64,000 nt of DNA from Modestobacter lapidis. GTDB lineage: Bacteria > Actinomycetota > Actinomycetes > Mycobacteriales > Geodermatophilaceae. Positions 16,935-24,016 of the stretch are shown here, in pieces; the first letter of the stretch is position 1, and every line of letters starts with the position of its first letter. The position numbers were made by a program, and so were the translations under genes. The DNA lies in NCBI GenBank assembly GCA_019779905.1, contig JABAKE010000005.1, forward strand, positions 186,001 to 250,000. The letters are read 5' to 3'. Below the pieces are notes generated by a model that saw only the letters and a list, made by a program, of their open reading frames with translations, was not told the DNA's origin and searched no databases.

Positions 16935-17326
16935 GGGGGGGACACCTTCCGGCGACCGCAACGCCCCGGTGGCGCTGGCTGCAGCGGAACGTAACGGCAC
17001 CGGTCGGTTCTCATCAGTACATGACATGCGGCGTGGGACGGGTGCGGCCGGGCGTGATGGGAATGTGACCGGCGACGCGGTCACCTCGACAACTTCTGGC
17101 CAACGACCGACCCATTGTTGGCCAGCTGATGTCATGCCTTGGTGTTGCGTCGCTCTGGCGCAGACACTTTCCGCCGGTGAACCTTGCTGCGTGCCGGCGC
17201 GGCAGCGGATCCGGCACGATCCTCAGCACGCCTGGCGCGTGCTGCTGCCCGTGGTCCTCACGACGTACCGACCGTGTGCCCGGGCCGATCGCAGCGGGCG
17301 CGGGCGCCGGCGGCTGGTAGCCGGGC
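16935..17326. other. 392-base non-coding gap upstream of the surface-protein gene
   Basis: No protein-like frame is seen. The gap should hold the promoter for the surface protein and sortase and the 3' end of the MBL-fold gene. It contains two inverted repeats: GTGACC/GGTCAC at 17065-17084 and the stronger pair annotated separately at 17096-17125. Confidence 0.5.
17096..17125. promoter_or_regulatory. Inverted repeat, possible operator or hairpin
   Basis: A perfect 9-base inverted repeat, CTGGCCAAC (17096-17104) and GTTGGCCAG (17117-17125), separated by 12 bases, about 160 bases upstream of the surface-protein start. The two arms lie roughly two helical turns apart centre to centre, as expected for a dimeric repressor site, but an RNA hairpin is equally possible. 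Confidence 0.4.
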
Positions 17327-18100
17327 TCAGCCCTGCTGGAGCCGGTCGGAGAGTCCGGCCGCGGCGAAGGCGGCGACGACGTCCTCACGGCTCTCGGTGA
17401 AGTGGCCCCAGCTGTCGCAGTGGACCGGGACCACGCGCCGGGCACCCAGGATGGTGGCGGCCTCGGCCGACTGGGCGCTGTCGATGGTGAGCAGCGCACC
17501 GTCGAAGAAGGGGGTGCGCACGGCGCCGACGAACAGCACCGCGGTGTCCACCGCGCCGACACGCTCGCTGATCTCCCGGACCAGGTCCAGCGACGCGTTG
17601 TCACCGCTGACATAGACGGTGGGCAGGCCGTCCCCGGTCAGCACGAAACCGATGACCTCCCCGGTGACCGGCTCGCAGCCCTTCGGGCCGTGCTCGGCGG
17701 GGGTGGCGGTCACGGTCACGCTTCCGCCGTCGGGGCGGGTGAGCTCGACGGCCTGCCAGGGGGCGAGGCCGCGCGCGGTACCGCCGAGACGGCCGGCTCC
17801 GCCACCGGTGGTCAGCACGAGCGGGACGTCGGCGAGGAAGGCCCGACCCGAGTTGTCCAGATTGTCCGGGTGCTCGTCGTGGGACAGCAGCACCGCGTCG
17901 ACCGCGCCGAGGTCGGCGGGGTCGATCGACGCCGGAGCGGTCTTGGTCAGGACGAGGTCACCGAAGGGGTAGTCGCCAGGAGCGTCGAAGGTCGGGTCGG
18001 TCAGGATCCGCAGCCCTCCGTACTCGATGAGGGCGGTCGGCCCGCCGAACACGCGGACGGGGAGGTCTTCGGCGGTGGAACGGGCGTCGGTCACGTGCAC
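17327..18100 (-). CDS. MBL-fold metal-dependent hydrolase (UlaG-like)
   Basis: A 257-residue metallo-beta-lactamase-fold protein. The early strand LIEYGGLRILTDPTFD and the metal motif LLSHDEHPDN (about residues 93-102) are visible, followed by TPAEHGPKG and the late PVHCDSWGHF motif supplying the last His. The layout matches UlaG/L-ascorbate-6-phosphate-lactonase-like hydrolases, a broad group in which many members act on unknown small esters, lactones or phosphodiesters. No signal peptide. It is alone on the minus strand with a 226-base gap to the sortase substrate start side and is divergent from the ThDP/ABC operon. The start codon is GTG; a second in-frame GTG a few codons later is possible. 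Confidence 0.82.
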   Translation of the reverse strand: MHVTDARSTAEDLPVRVFGGPTALIEYGGLRILTDPTFDAPGDYPFGDLVLTKTAPASIDPADLGAVDAVLLSHDEHPDNLDNSGRAFLADVPLVLTTGGGAGRLGGTARGLAPWQAVELTRPDGGSVTVTATPAEHGPKGCEPVTGEVIGFVLTGDGLPTVYVSGDNASLDLVREISERVGAVDTAVLFVGAVRTPFFDGALLTIDSAQSAEAATILGARRVVPVHCDSWGHFTESREDVVAAFAAAGLSDRLQQG

Positions 18101-18282
18101 CTCACGGGGATGGGTGGGCTTTCCGTGGGGCCGACGCTAAGCGGTGGTCCTCACGAAGCAATCGCCCGGTGGGCAGTTCCTCGATCTGCTCGGCGGGCCC
18201 AGCCGGCGTTGACGCGCCGCCGGGCCGCAGCGCCTGGCGGAGGCTCCTCGCGGAGGCACCACGCTCATGACGTGCTATTTGC

Positions 18283-18312
18283 TTGACGTTAGGCGTGAAG
18301 ATGACACACTAT
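18283..18312 (+). promoter_or_regulatory. Candidate promoter of the ThDP/ABC/IOR operon
   Basis: TTGACG (18283-18288), an 18-base spacer and CACTAT (18307-18312) lie 35 bases upstream of the first GTG of the operon. The spacer contains GGCGTGAAGA, also present in the divergent region at 14504-14513 after a similar TTGACATTA. Confidence 0.45.
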
Positions 18313-18346
18313 GGCGTGACCCACTTCACCCCTGGAGGGAGCCTCC

Positions 18347-18739
18347 GTGGCAGACGCACCAAACGCCCCCCTCGCGGGTCGCTCGTCCGTGACCACGGGG
18401 AACAGCGCGGGCGTCGTGACCGAGCTGCGAATCCCTGACCGCCTGACCGCGTCGTCGGGCCGCCACTACGTCCCGGGGACCGAGGCGCTCGTCCGACTGC
18501 CGCTCTACGTGGCGCAGCGCGATCGGGAGGCGGGACTCCGCACCGGCGTCCTCATCTCGGGCCATCCCGGCTCACCCCTCGGCGGGCGCGGCCTCACCCT
18601 CGATCGCGAGGCCGATCCTTCTCGCGGGCACGGGGTCGTGCACGTACCGGCCGGCAACGAGGAGCAGGCCACCACGGCCGGGATCCGAAAAGACGTCGTT
18701 GCTGGTCATCCCACACGCCGACGAGACCACGCCACGTGA
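18347..18739 (+). pseudogene. Truncated N-terminus of an indolepyruvate ferredoxin oxidoreductase paralogue
   Basis: The 130-residue frame matches only the first ~120 residues of the 1208-residue oxidoreductase at 24017-27643: DRLTASSGRHYVPG, VRLPLYVAQRDREAGLR, LISGHPGSPLGG and PAGNEEQA align with the corresponding segments of the full protein. Homology runs to about GHPTRRRDH and then the frame stops; the remaining >1000 residues, including the ThDP, iron-sulfur and gamma domains, are missing. It has a GGAGGG site and its TGA overlaps the GTG of the next gene (GTGA), so it may still be translated as a leader-like ORF. No function is assigned; it is probably the relic of a deletion or duplication. 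Confidence 0.75.
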
Positions 18740-20379
18740 CCACGACGGTCGCGGACCTCGTGGGCGGGGCTCTCTCCTCGCGCGGCGCGCGGCACGCCTT
18801 CGGTCTGGTGGGCAGCGGCAACTTCGACCTCTCGAACGCCTTGGTCACCTCCGGCATGACATTCACAGCAGCTCGTCACGAGACGGGAGCCGTGATGATG
18901 GCCGACGCCTACGCCAAGGTCTCGGGCCAGGTAGGCGTGGTGACGCTGCACCAAGGGTGCGGTCTCACGAACGCCGTCACAGGCATCGCCGAGGCAGCCA
19001 AGAGTCGTACGCCGATGGTCGTGCTGGCAGCAGACACGGCGGCCGCGTCGGTCAACTCGAACTTCCGGATCGACCAAGAGGCACTGGTGCGCTCGGTGGG
19101 TGCGGTCTCCGAGCGCGTCCACGGCGCAACCTCTGCCGCCGAGGACATCCGCCGGGCCTGGCACCGTGCGGTGGCCGGGAGAAGCACGGTCGTCCTGCAC
19201 CTGCCCACCGACGTGCAGGCACTCACGGTCCCCGACCCGACGCCCTTGCCGCTGCCGTGCTCGCCACTCCCGGTCCGTCCCTCCGCGGAGGCGGTCAGTG
19301 CCGTGGCGGACCTTCTGGACAGGGCCGAACGTCCACTCCTCCTCGCCGGGCGCGGGGCGCAGGGGCATCGGGACATGCTCGAGCGGCTCGGCGATCTGAC
19401 CGGAGCAGTGCTCACGACGACGGCGGTGTGCCGCGGGTTGTTCGCCGGCAGCGAGTGGTCCGTCGACGTCTGCGGTGGTCTGGCGTCCCCGACAGCTGCG
19501 CGCCTCATCGCCTCGGCGGACGTGGTCGTCGCCTTCGGCGCTGCGCTGACGATGTGGACCACCAAGCATGGCGCGCTGGTGGACGGCGCGGCAGTGGTGC
19601 AGATCGACGACGACGTCACGGCGCTCGGCCGCCACCAGTCGGTCGCCCTCCCTGTCCTCGCAGACGTGGGTGAGGCGGCAGCGGCGCTCGTGGCCGAGAT
19701 CGAGGACCGCGGGACGGGTAACGGCGGTCGCCGCACACCGGAACTGGCACATCAGATCGCCGAGGGTTCGTGGTCGGCGGAGCCGTTCGACGACGTGAGC
19801 TCTGCCGACGCCATCGATCCTCGGGCCTTCTCGTTGGTGCTGGATCGGGCACTGCCCCCGGCGCGGACGGTCGTGCTGGACTCCGGGCATTTCCTCGGTT
19901 GGCCGTCCCGCTATTTGTCGGTCCCGGACGAACGCGGCTTCGTCTTCAGCCAGTCCTTCCAGTGCGTGGGGCTCGGCCTCTCGTCGGCGATCGGTGCCGC
20001 GATAGCGCGTCCGGACCGGCTCGCCGTGGCCGCCCTGGGCGACGGCGGTGCTCTGATGGGGCTCGCGGAGCTGGAGACGGTCGGGCGGCTGGGCCTCCAC
20101 ATCGCCGTCGTGGTCTACAACGACCAGGCGTACGGCGCCGAGGCACACCACTTCGGGCCGGCCGGCAAGGCGCTGGACCTGGTGCGTTTCCCCGACACGG
20201 ATTTCGCCGCTCTCGGCCGGGCCGTGGGGCTGGAAGCAGTGACCATCCGTCGCGCGCAGGACGTGCAGCAGGTTGTCGCCTGGGTGAACAGCGGGTCGCG
20301 CTCCGGAATCGTCATCGACGTCAAGGTGGTGCCCACGCTCGTGGCCGATTGGTTGGAGGACGCCTTTGTCCGTCACTGA
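18736..20379 (+). CDS. Thiamine-diphosphate-dependent enzyme (acetolactate synthase/benzoylformate decarboxylase superfamily)
   Basis: A 547-residue three-domain ThDP enzyme. The Pyr domain holds the catalytic Glu49 in AARHETGAVMMADAYAK. The middle domain runs over about 190-340. The PP domain carries the cofactor motif beginning GDGGALMG (about 435) and ending near VVYND (about 463). Family members decarboxylate or ligate 2-oxo acids (acetolactate synthase, benzoylformate or phenylpyruvate decarboxylase, sulfoacetaldehyde acetyltransferase). No small regulatory subunit lies nearby, so biosynthetic acetolactate synthase is unlikely. Its place between a relic of indolepyruvate oxidoreductase and an NMT1-type importer points to catabolism of an imported 2-oxo acid or its precursor. 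The substrate cannot be read from sequence. Confidence 0.87.
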   Translation: MTTTVADLVGGALSSRGARHAFGLVGSGNFDLSNALVTSGMTFTAARHETGAVMMADAYAKVSGQVGVVTLHQGCGLTNAVTGIAEAAKSRTPMVVLAADTAAASVNSNFRIDQEALVRSVGAVSERVHGATSAAEDIRRAWHRAVAGRSTVVLHLPTDVQALTVPDPTPLPLPCSPLPVRPSAEAVSAVADLLDRAERPLLLAGRGAQGHRDMLERLGDLTGAVLTTTAVCRGLFAGSEWSVDVCGGLASPTAARLIASADVVVAFGAALTMWTTKHGALVDGAAVVQIDDDVTALGRHQSVALPVLADVGEAAAALVAEIEDRGTGNGGRRTPELAHQIAEGSWSAEPFDDVSSADAIDPRAFSLVLDRALPPARTVVLDSGHFLGWPSRYLSVPDERGFVFSQSFQCVGLGLSSAIGAAIARPDRLAVAALGDGGALMGLAELETVGRLGLHIAVVVYNDQAYGAEAHHFGPAGKALDLVRFPDTDFAALGRAVGLEAVTIRRAQDVQQVVAWVNSGSRSGIVIDVKVVPTLVADWLEDAFVRH

Positions 20380-20508
20380 CTGACGCGCGGGCGCAGGTCG
20401 AGTGCTCCAGTGCCGACCGATGGATGACCGACTTCCCCGAATGCAGCGACGGGGGCCGTGAGCCCGCTGTCGAGCAGCAAACCGCCAGGACTGGCACGAG
20501 GAGTGCAG

Positions 20509-21345
20509 GTGCTCAAGAACGAGAATTCCCCCGAGGGGCGACAGCCGACGACCGAGTCGGAGGCACGGATCTTCGTCGAGGATCTGGAGGTCGCCTACGC
20601 GACACCCAGCGGTTCCCGTGTGCATGCCGTCGTGGACTTCTCGCTCGACATCCGACGCGGTGAGTTCCTCACCCTGATCGGTCCCTCCGGCTGCGGCAAG
20701 ACGTCGATCCTGAAAGCGGTCGGCGGGCTGATCACGCCGGACGGCGGAGACGTCCGTATCGGGGACACGATCGTCACAGGCCCCGTCCCGGACCAGGTCG
20801 CTTACGTGTTCCAGGACTTCGCACTCTTTCCCTGGCGTACGGCCCTGGGCAATGTCGAAGTGGCTCTCGAGCTGAAGAAGGTCCCCAAGGCTGAGCGACG
20901 GGAACGGGCCCGCGAGGCTCTGGCTACGGTCGGGCTCGCCGATGCTGCAGACCGTCATCCGCACGAGCTGTCCGGTGGCATGAAGCAGCGCGTGGCCGTG
21001 GCGCGGGCACTGGTGTCCAACTGCGACGTGCTCCTGCTCGACGAGCCGTTCGGCGCTCTCGACGAGCAGACGAGACTCGTGCTCGGAACCGAGCTCCTAC
21101 GGATCCTGGAATCTCTGGGCAAGACGATCATCTTCGTCACCCACAACCTCCAGGAGGCGGTGTACCTCTCCGACAGGGTGGTGGCCATGTCGGCGCGTCC
21201 CGCGCGCATCAAGGAGATCATCGAGGTGGACATCCCTCGGCCCCGCTCACCCGACATCATGGTCAGCGAAGCGTTCACCGAGATCCAGCGCCATCTCTTC
21301 AGCCTGCTGTACGAGGAATCGGCGTTGGCGATGAACCAGCCATGA
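20509..21345 (+). CDS. ABC transporter ATP-binding protein (nitrate/sulfonate/NMT1 type)
   Basis: About 278 residues, SsuB/TauB-like. Walker A GPSGCGKTS, Q-loop VFQDFALFPWRT, signature LSGGMKQRVAVARAL, Walker B VLLLDEPFGALDEQ and the switch His in FVTHNLQEA are all present. PFGALDEQTR and the FPWRT Q-loop are typical of the nitrate/taurine/sulfonate importer group. GTG at 20509 is preferred because GAGGAG lies 5 bases before it; an alternative GTG at 20458 would add 17 residues without clear homology. The stop overlaps the permease start (ATGA). It energises import through the two permeases encoded downstream. Confidence 0.88.
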   Translation: MLKNENSPEGRQPTTESEARIFVEDLEVAYATPSGSRVHAVVDFSLDIRRGEFLTLIGPSGCGKTSILKAVGGLITPDGGDVRIGDTIVTGPVPDQVAYVFQDFALFPWRTALGNVEVALELKKVPKAERRERAREALATVGLADAADRHPHELSGGMKQRVAVARALVSNCDVLLLDEPFGALDEQTRLVLGTELLRILESLGKTIIFVTHNLQEAVYLSDRVVAMSARPARIKEIIEVDIPRPRSPDIMVSEAFTEIQRHLFSLLYEESALAMNQP

Positions 21346-22091
21346 CAGCGACCAGGCTCGGGATCTATCTCGGCGTCCCCTTCCTCATCCTGCTCGCCTG
21401 GTTCCTCCTCGCCATCAGCGAGGTGGTCAATCCCTTCCTGCTGCCGTCTCCGATCGAGGTGGCTCGCGACCTGGGCACCGTCCTGACCGACAGCGCCACC
21501 TACCCCCACCTGTGGACCACGCTGCGCCAGGTTCTCCTGGCGTTCGGGCTCGCCGCAGCGCTCGGCATCGGGATCGGTCTACCGATCGGGTGGTATCGCA
21601 CCCTCCGGAAGGCCTACGAGCCCGTGCTGGGCATGGTCTACGCGGTCCCGCTCGTCGTCCTGTACCCCGTCATCGCACTCTTCTTCGGCATCGGCGCCAC
21701 GTCCAAGATCGTCTTCGGCGCGCTGTACGCGTTCTTCCCGATCGTGCTCGCCACCATCTCCGCGGTCTCGCTCGTCGACCAGAACCTGGTGTCCGCGGGC
21801 CGCTCCATGGGAGCGCGCGGGGCGACGCTCTTCCGGACCGTCGTGCTGCCGGCCGCACGACCTCGCATCATGGTCGGACTCAGACTCGGGATCATCCTCG
21901 CGACGCTCGCCGTCGTCGGCGGTCAGTACATCGCGGGCACGTCCGGACTGGGTTACCTGCTGGCCACCGCGGGTCAGTCGTTCCAGACGGTGCTGATGTT
22001 CGCCTACATCGTCCTCACCCTTGCCTTCGCCGTGCTCGTCAACGGGCTGATGGCGGCGCTCGATCACTACACCAACAGGAGCTTGACATGA
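21342..22091 (+). CDS. ABC transporter permease (first of two)
   Basis: A 249-residue SsuC/TauC-like inner-membrane permease with about six hydrophobic segments. The EAA-type coupling loop reads SAGRSMGARGATLFRTVVLPAARP (cited in part: GRSMGARGATLFRTVVLP). It is coupled by ATGA overlap to the ATPase upstream and the substrate-binding protein downstream. Most transporters of this family use one permease as a homodimer; here a second, different permease follows the binding protein, so a heterodimeric channel is likely. Confidence 0.87.
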   Translation: MTATRLGIYLGVPFLILLAWFLLAISEVVNPFLLPSPIEVARDLGTVLTDSATYPHLWTTLRQVLLAFGLAAALGIGIGLPIGWYRTLRKAYEPVLGMVYAVPLVVLYPVIALFFGIGATSKIVFGALYAFFPIVLATISAVSLVDQNLVSAGRSMGARGATLFRTVVLPAARPRIMVGLRLGIILATLAVVGGQYIAGTSGLGYLLATAGQSFQTVLMFAYIVLTLAFAVLVNGLMAALDHYTNRSLT

Positions 22092-23125
22092 CGAACAGAC
22101 CAGCCCTCGCTCGATTCGGCACACTGGGCGTGGCCCTCACCCTGGCCACGCTGACCGCGGCATGTGGTGGAGGCGACGACGCCTCCGGCTCGCAGGCCGG
22201 CGGCGGTGGGGAGGGTCAGGCCAGCGAGGTGACGGTCGGGCTCGTCGTCGACAGGACCTTCGAGCACGCCGTCGTACCGAAGATCACCGAGGAAGTCGGC
22301 TGCTTCGACGAGCAGAACCTGGACGTGGAGATCGTCGCCTTCCAGGGTGGCGCTGACCTGGTCAAGGGCATGCTCTCGGGAGTGGTGGACATCGGTGCAG
22401 CCACCGGTTTCGACCCTCCGGCCGCGGCGGCCAAGGGCGTGCCGATGCAGGCCTTCTACGGTGTCGCCGAGCGGTCCCCGTTCGTCGCCATCGCGGCCCC
22501 CGACTCCGGTATCGAGTCCATCGAGGACCTGGTCGGGCAGAACGTCGGGATCACGAGGTTCGGCAGCGCCACGGACTACGTCGTCCGTGTCCTCGCGGAC
22601 GAGGCGGGCAGTCCCGGCGGCATCACCGCCGTGCCCCTCGGCGGCAATCCCGCGGACCATGTGGCCGCCATGCAGCGTGGCGACATCTCCGCGTTCATCT
22701 GGTCGACGGAGGTCGGGCTGGGCCTCGAGGCGTCCGGTGACGGGACGATCATCGAGCGCTTCGCCGACGTGGTGGAGGAAGACCAGTACGCCGTACTGAT
22801 GGCGCAGCCGGACTACCTGGAGGCGGAATCGGAAACCGTCGAGCGATTCGTGCAGGCCTACAGCTGCGGCATCGAGTGGATGCAGGACGAGGCGAACAGG
22901 GAGGAAGCCGTCCAGCTCACGGCCGAGTACCTCGACCTGGAGCCGACGGTGGCCGAGGCGACGTACGAGGAGCTCGTCGGCAACCTCAACCCGCAGGGTG
23001 ACATGAGCACCGCCGGGCTGGAGCAGCTGGCCTCGGTCCTTCCCGATCTGGAACTCGCCGACCGCGTTCCTGAGCCCGAGGAGTTCACCACCGACGAGTT
23101 CGTGCCGGTCGGCGAAGGAGGCTAG
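22088..23125 (+). CDS. Lipoprotein substrate-binding protein, NMT1/THI5-like
   Basis: A 345-residue ABC binding protein. An N-terminal signal with lipobox LTAAC (Cys26) is followed by a Gly-rich linker. The mature part has the NMT1-like pattern: an early VTVGLVVDRTFEHA strand, GCFDEQNLDVEIVAFQGGADLVKGMLSG (cited in part: CFDEQNLDVEIV), and a VDIGAATG loop, then a second lobe beginning EDLVGQNVGITRFG. The family binds sulfonates, nitrate, hydroxymethylpyrimidine and, in some actinomycetes, aromatic acids. The gene starts inside the stop of the first permease. The ligand is not predictable, but the ThDP enzyme and the oxidoreductase in the same operon suggest an organic acid. Confidence 0.87.
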   Translation: MTNRPALARFGTLGVALTLATLTAACGGGDDASGSQAGGGGEGQASEVTVGLVVDRTFEHAVVPKITEEVGCFDEQNLDVEIVAFQGGADLVKGMLSGVVDIGAATGFDPPAAAAKGVPMQAFYGVAERSPFVAIAAPDSGIESIEDLVGQNVGITRFGSATDYVVRVLADEAGSPGGITAVPLGGNPADHVAAMQRGDISAFIWSTEVGLGLEASGDGTIIERFADVVEEDQYAVLMAQPDYLEAESETVERFVQAYSCGIEWMQDEANREEAVQLTAEYLDLEPTVAEATYEELVGNLNPQGDMSTAGLEQLASVLPDLELADRVPEPEEFTTDEFVPVGEGG

Positions 23126-23128
23126 TCC

Positions 23129-23947
23129 GTGTCTGCTGTCACCTTCCGCCGGGTCGGCGGGGAGCCACAGGCCCGCCGGGCCGTCCGGCCCGGCGGGGCC
23201 GGGATGAGCCCGGTGATGCTCCGGGTCCTCACCCTCGCCGCGGTGGTCCTCGGTTGGGAGGTGCTTGCTCGGCTCTACCTCCAGGACAGCCTCTTCCTCG
23301 CGGGGCCCGTCGCGATCGTCCAGGCGATACCGGGGACCCTGAGCGACCCGGCGGTGCGCGAGGCTCTCGCGATCACCGCAGGAGAGTTCCTCCTGGCGTT
23401 CGCGATCGCCACGATCGCCGGAGTGCTCTTCGGAGCGCTGCTGGGCGCGACCCGTCGAGCGTTCGCACCATCGCGGAATCTGCTGCAGATGGCGTTCTCC
23501 CTGCCTCAGGTCGCCCTCTATCCCCTGTTCGTGCTCTGGCTGGGCTTCGGGTTCTCCTCGAAGGTCGTCTTCGGGATCACCCACGGCATCTTCCCGGTGC
23601 TGCTCGGGACCATGGCGGCGACCAAGATGGTCGACCCGAATCTCGTCACCTCGGTGCGGGCCATGGGAGGTGGTCGCAGGACAATCCTGCGCAAGGTGGT
23701 CCTGCCCTCGATCCTGCCGGAGGTCGTCTCGAGCCTTCGGGTCGCTGCGGCACTGACGCTGCTGGGGGTGCTCCTCGCCGAGCTGATGGTCTCCGTCGGC
23801 GGAGTCGGAGCCATGCTCCACAGCCTGTCGTCGAGTTTTGCGCCTGCACGTCTGTACGCGCTCATCGCAACCGTGTGTGCCGCGGCGATCGCCGTGAACC
23901 TGGTCCTAGGGTTCTTCGAGCGCCGCTTATCGAGGTGGCGGCCGTGA
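23129..23947 (+). CDS. ABC transporter permease (second of two)
   Basis: A 272-residue permease with a GTG start 3 bases after the binding-protein stop and a strong GAAGGAGG site within that gene's end. It has about six membrane segments after a 26-residue basic N-terminus, and an EAA loop SVRAMGGGRRTILRKVVLPSILPE (cited in part: VRAMGGGRRTILRKVVLP). It is clearly diverged from the first permease, so this is not a recent tandem duplication. Together they probably form a heterodimer. A 69-base gap separates it from the oxidoreductase gene. Confidence 0.87.
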   Translation: MSAVTFRRVGGEPQARRAVRPGGAGMSPVMLRVLTLAAVVLGWEVLARLYLQDSLFLAGPVAIVQAIPGTLSDPAVREALAITAGEFLLAFAIATIAGVLFGALLGATRRAFAPSRNLLQMAFSLPQVALYPLFVLWLGFGFSSKVVFGITHGIFPVLLGTMAATKMVDPNLVTSVRAMGGGRRTILRKVVLPSILPEVVSSLRVAAALTLLGVLLAELMVSVGGVGAMLHSLSSSFAPARLYALIATVCAAAIAVNLVLGFFERRLSRWRP

Positions 23948-24016
23948 CGGCGGTGCGGCTGCGGCGTCCGCCGTTATCAGAACCGGTCGACCGAACGTCC
24001 GAGAGGAGCTCTTCCT

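Noticed and set aside
18736-20379. Biosynthetic acetolactate synthase
   Set aside because: No small regulatory subunit or other branched-chain amino acid gene is nearby, and the gene sits in a transport/catabolic operon.
18706-20964. Minus-strand open frame over the ThDP gene
   Set aside because: The plus strand encodes a ThDP enzyme with its catalytic Glu and cofactor motif; the antisense frame has no family signature.
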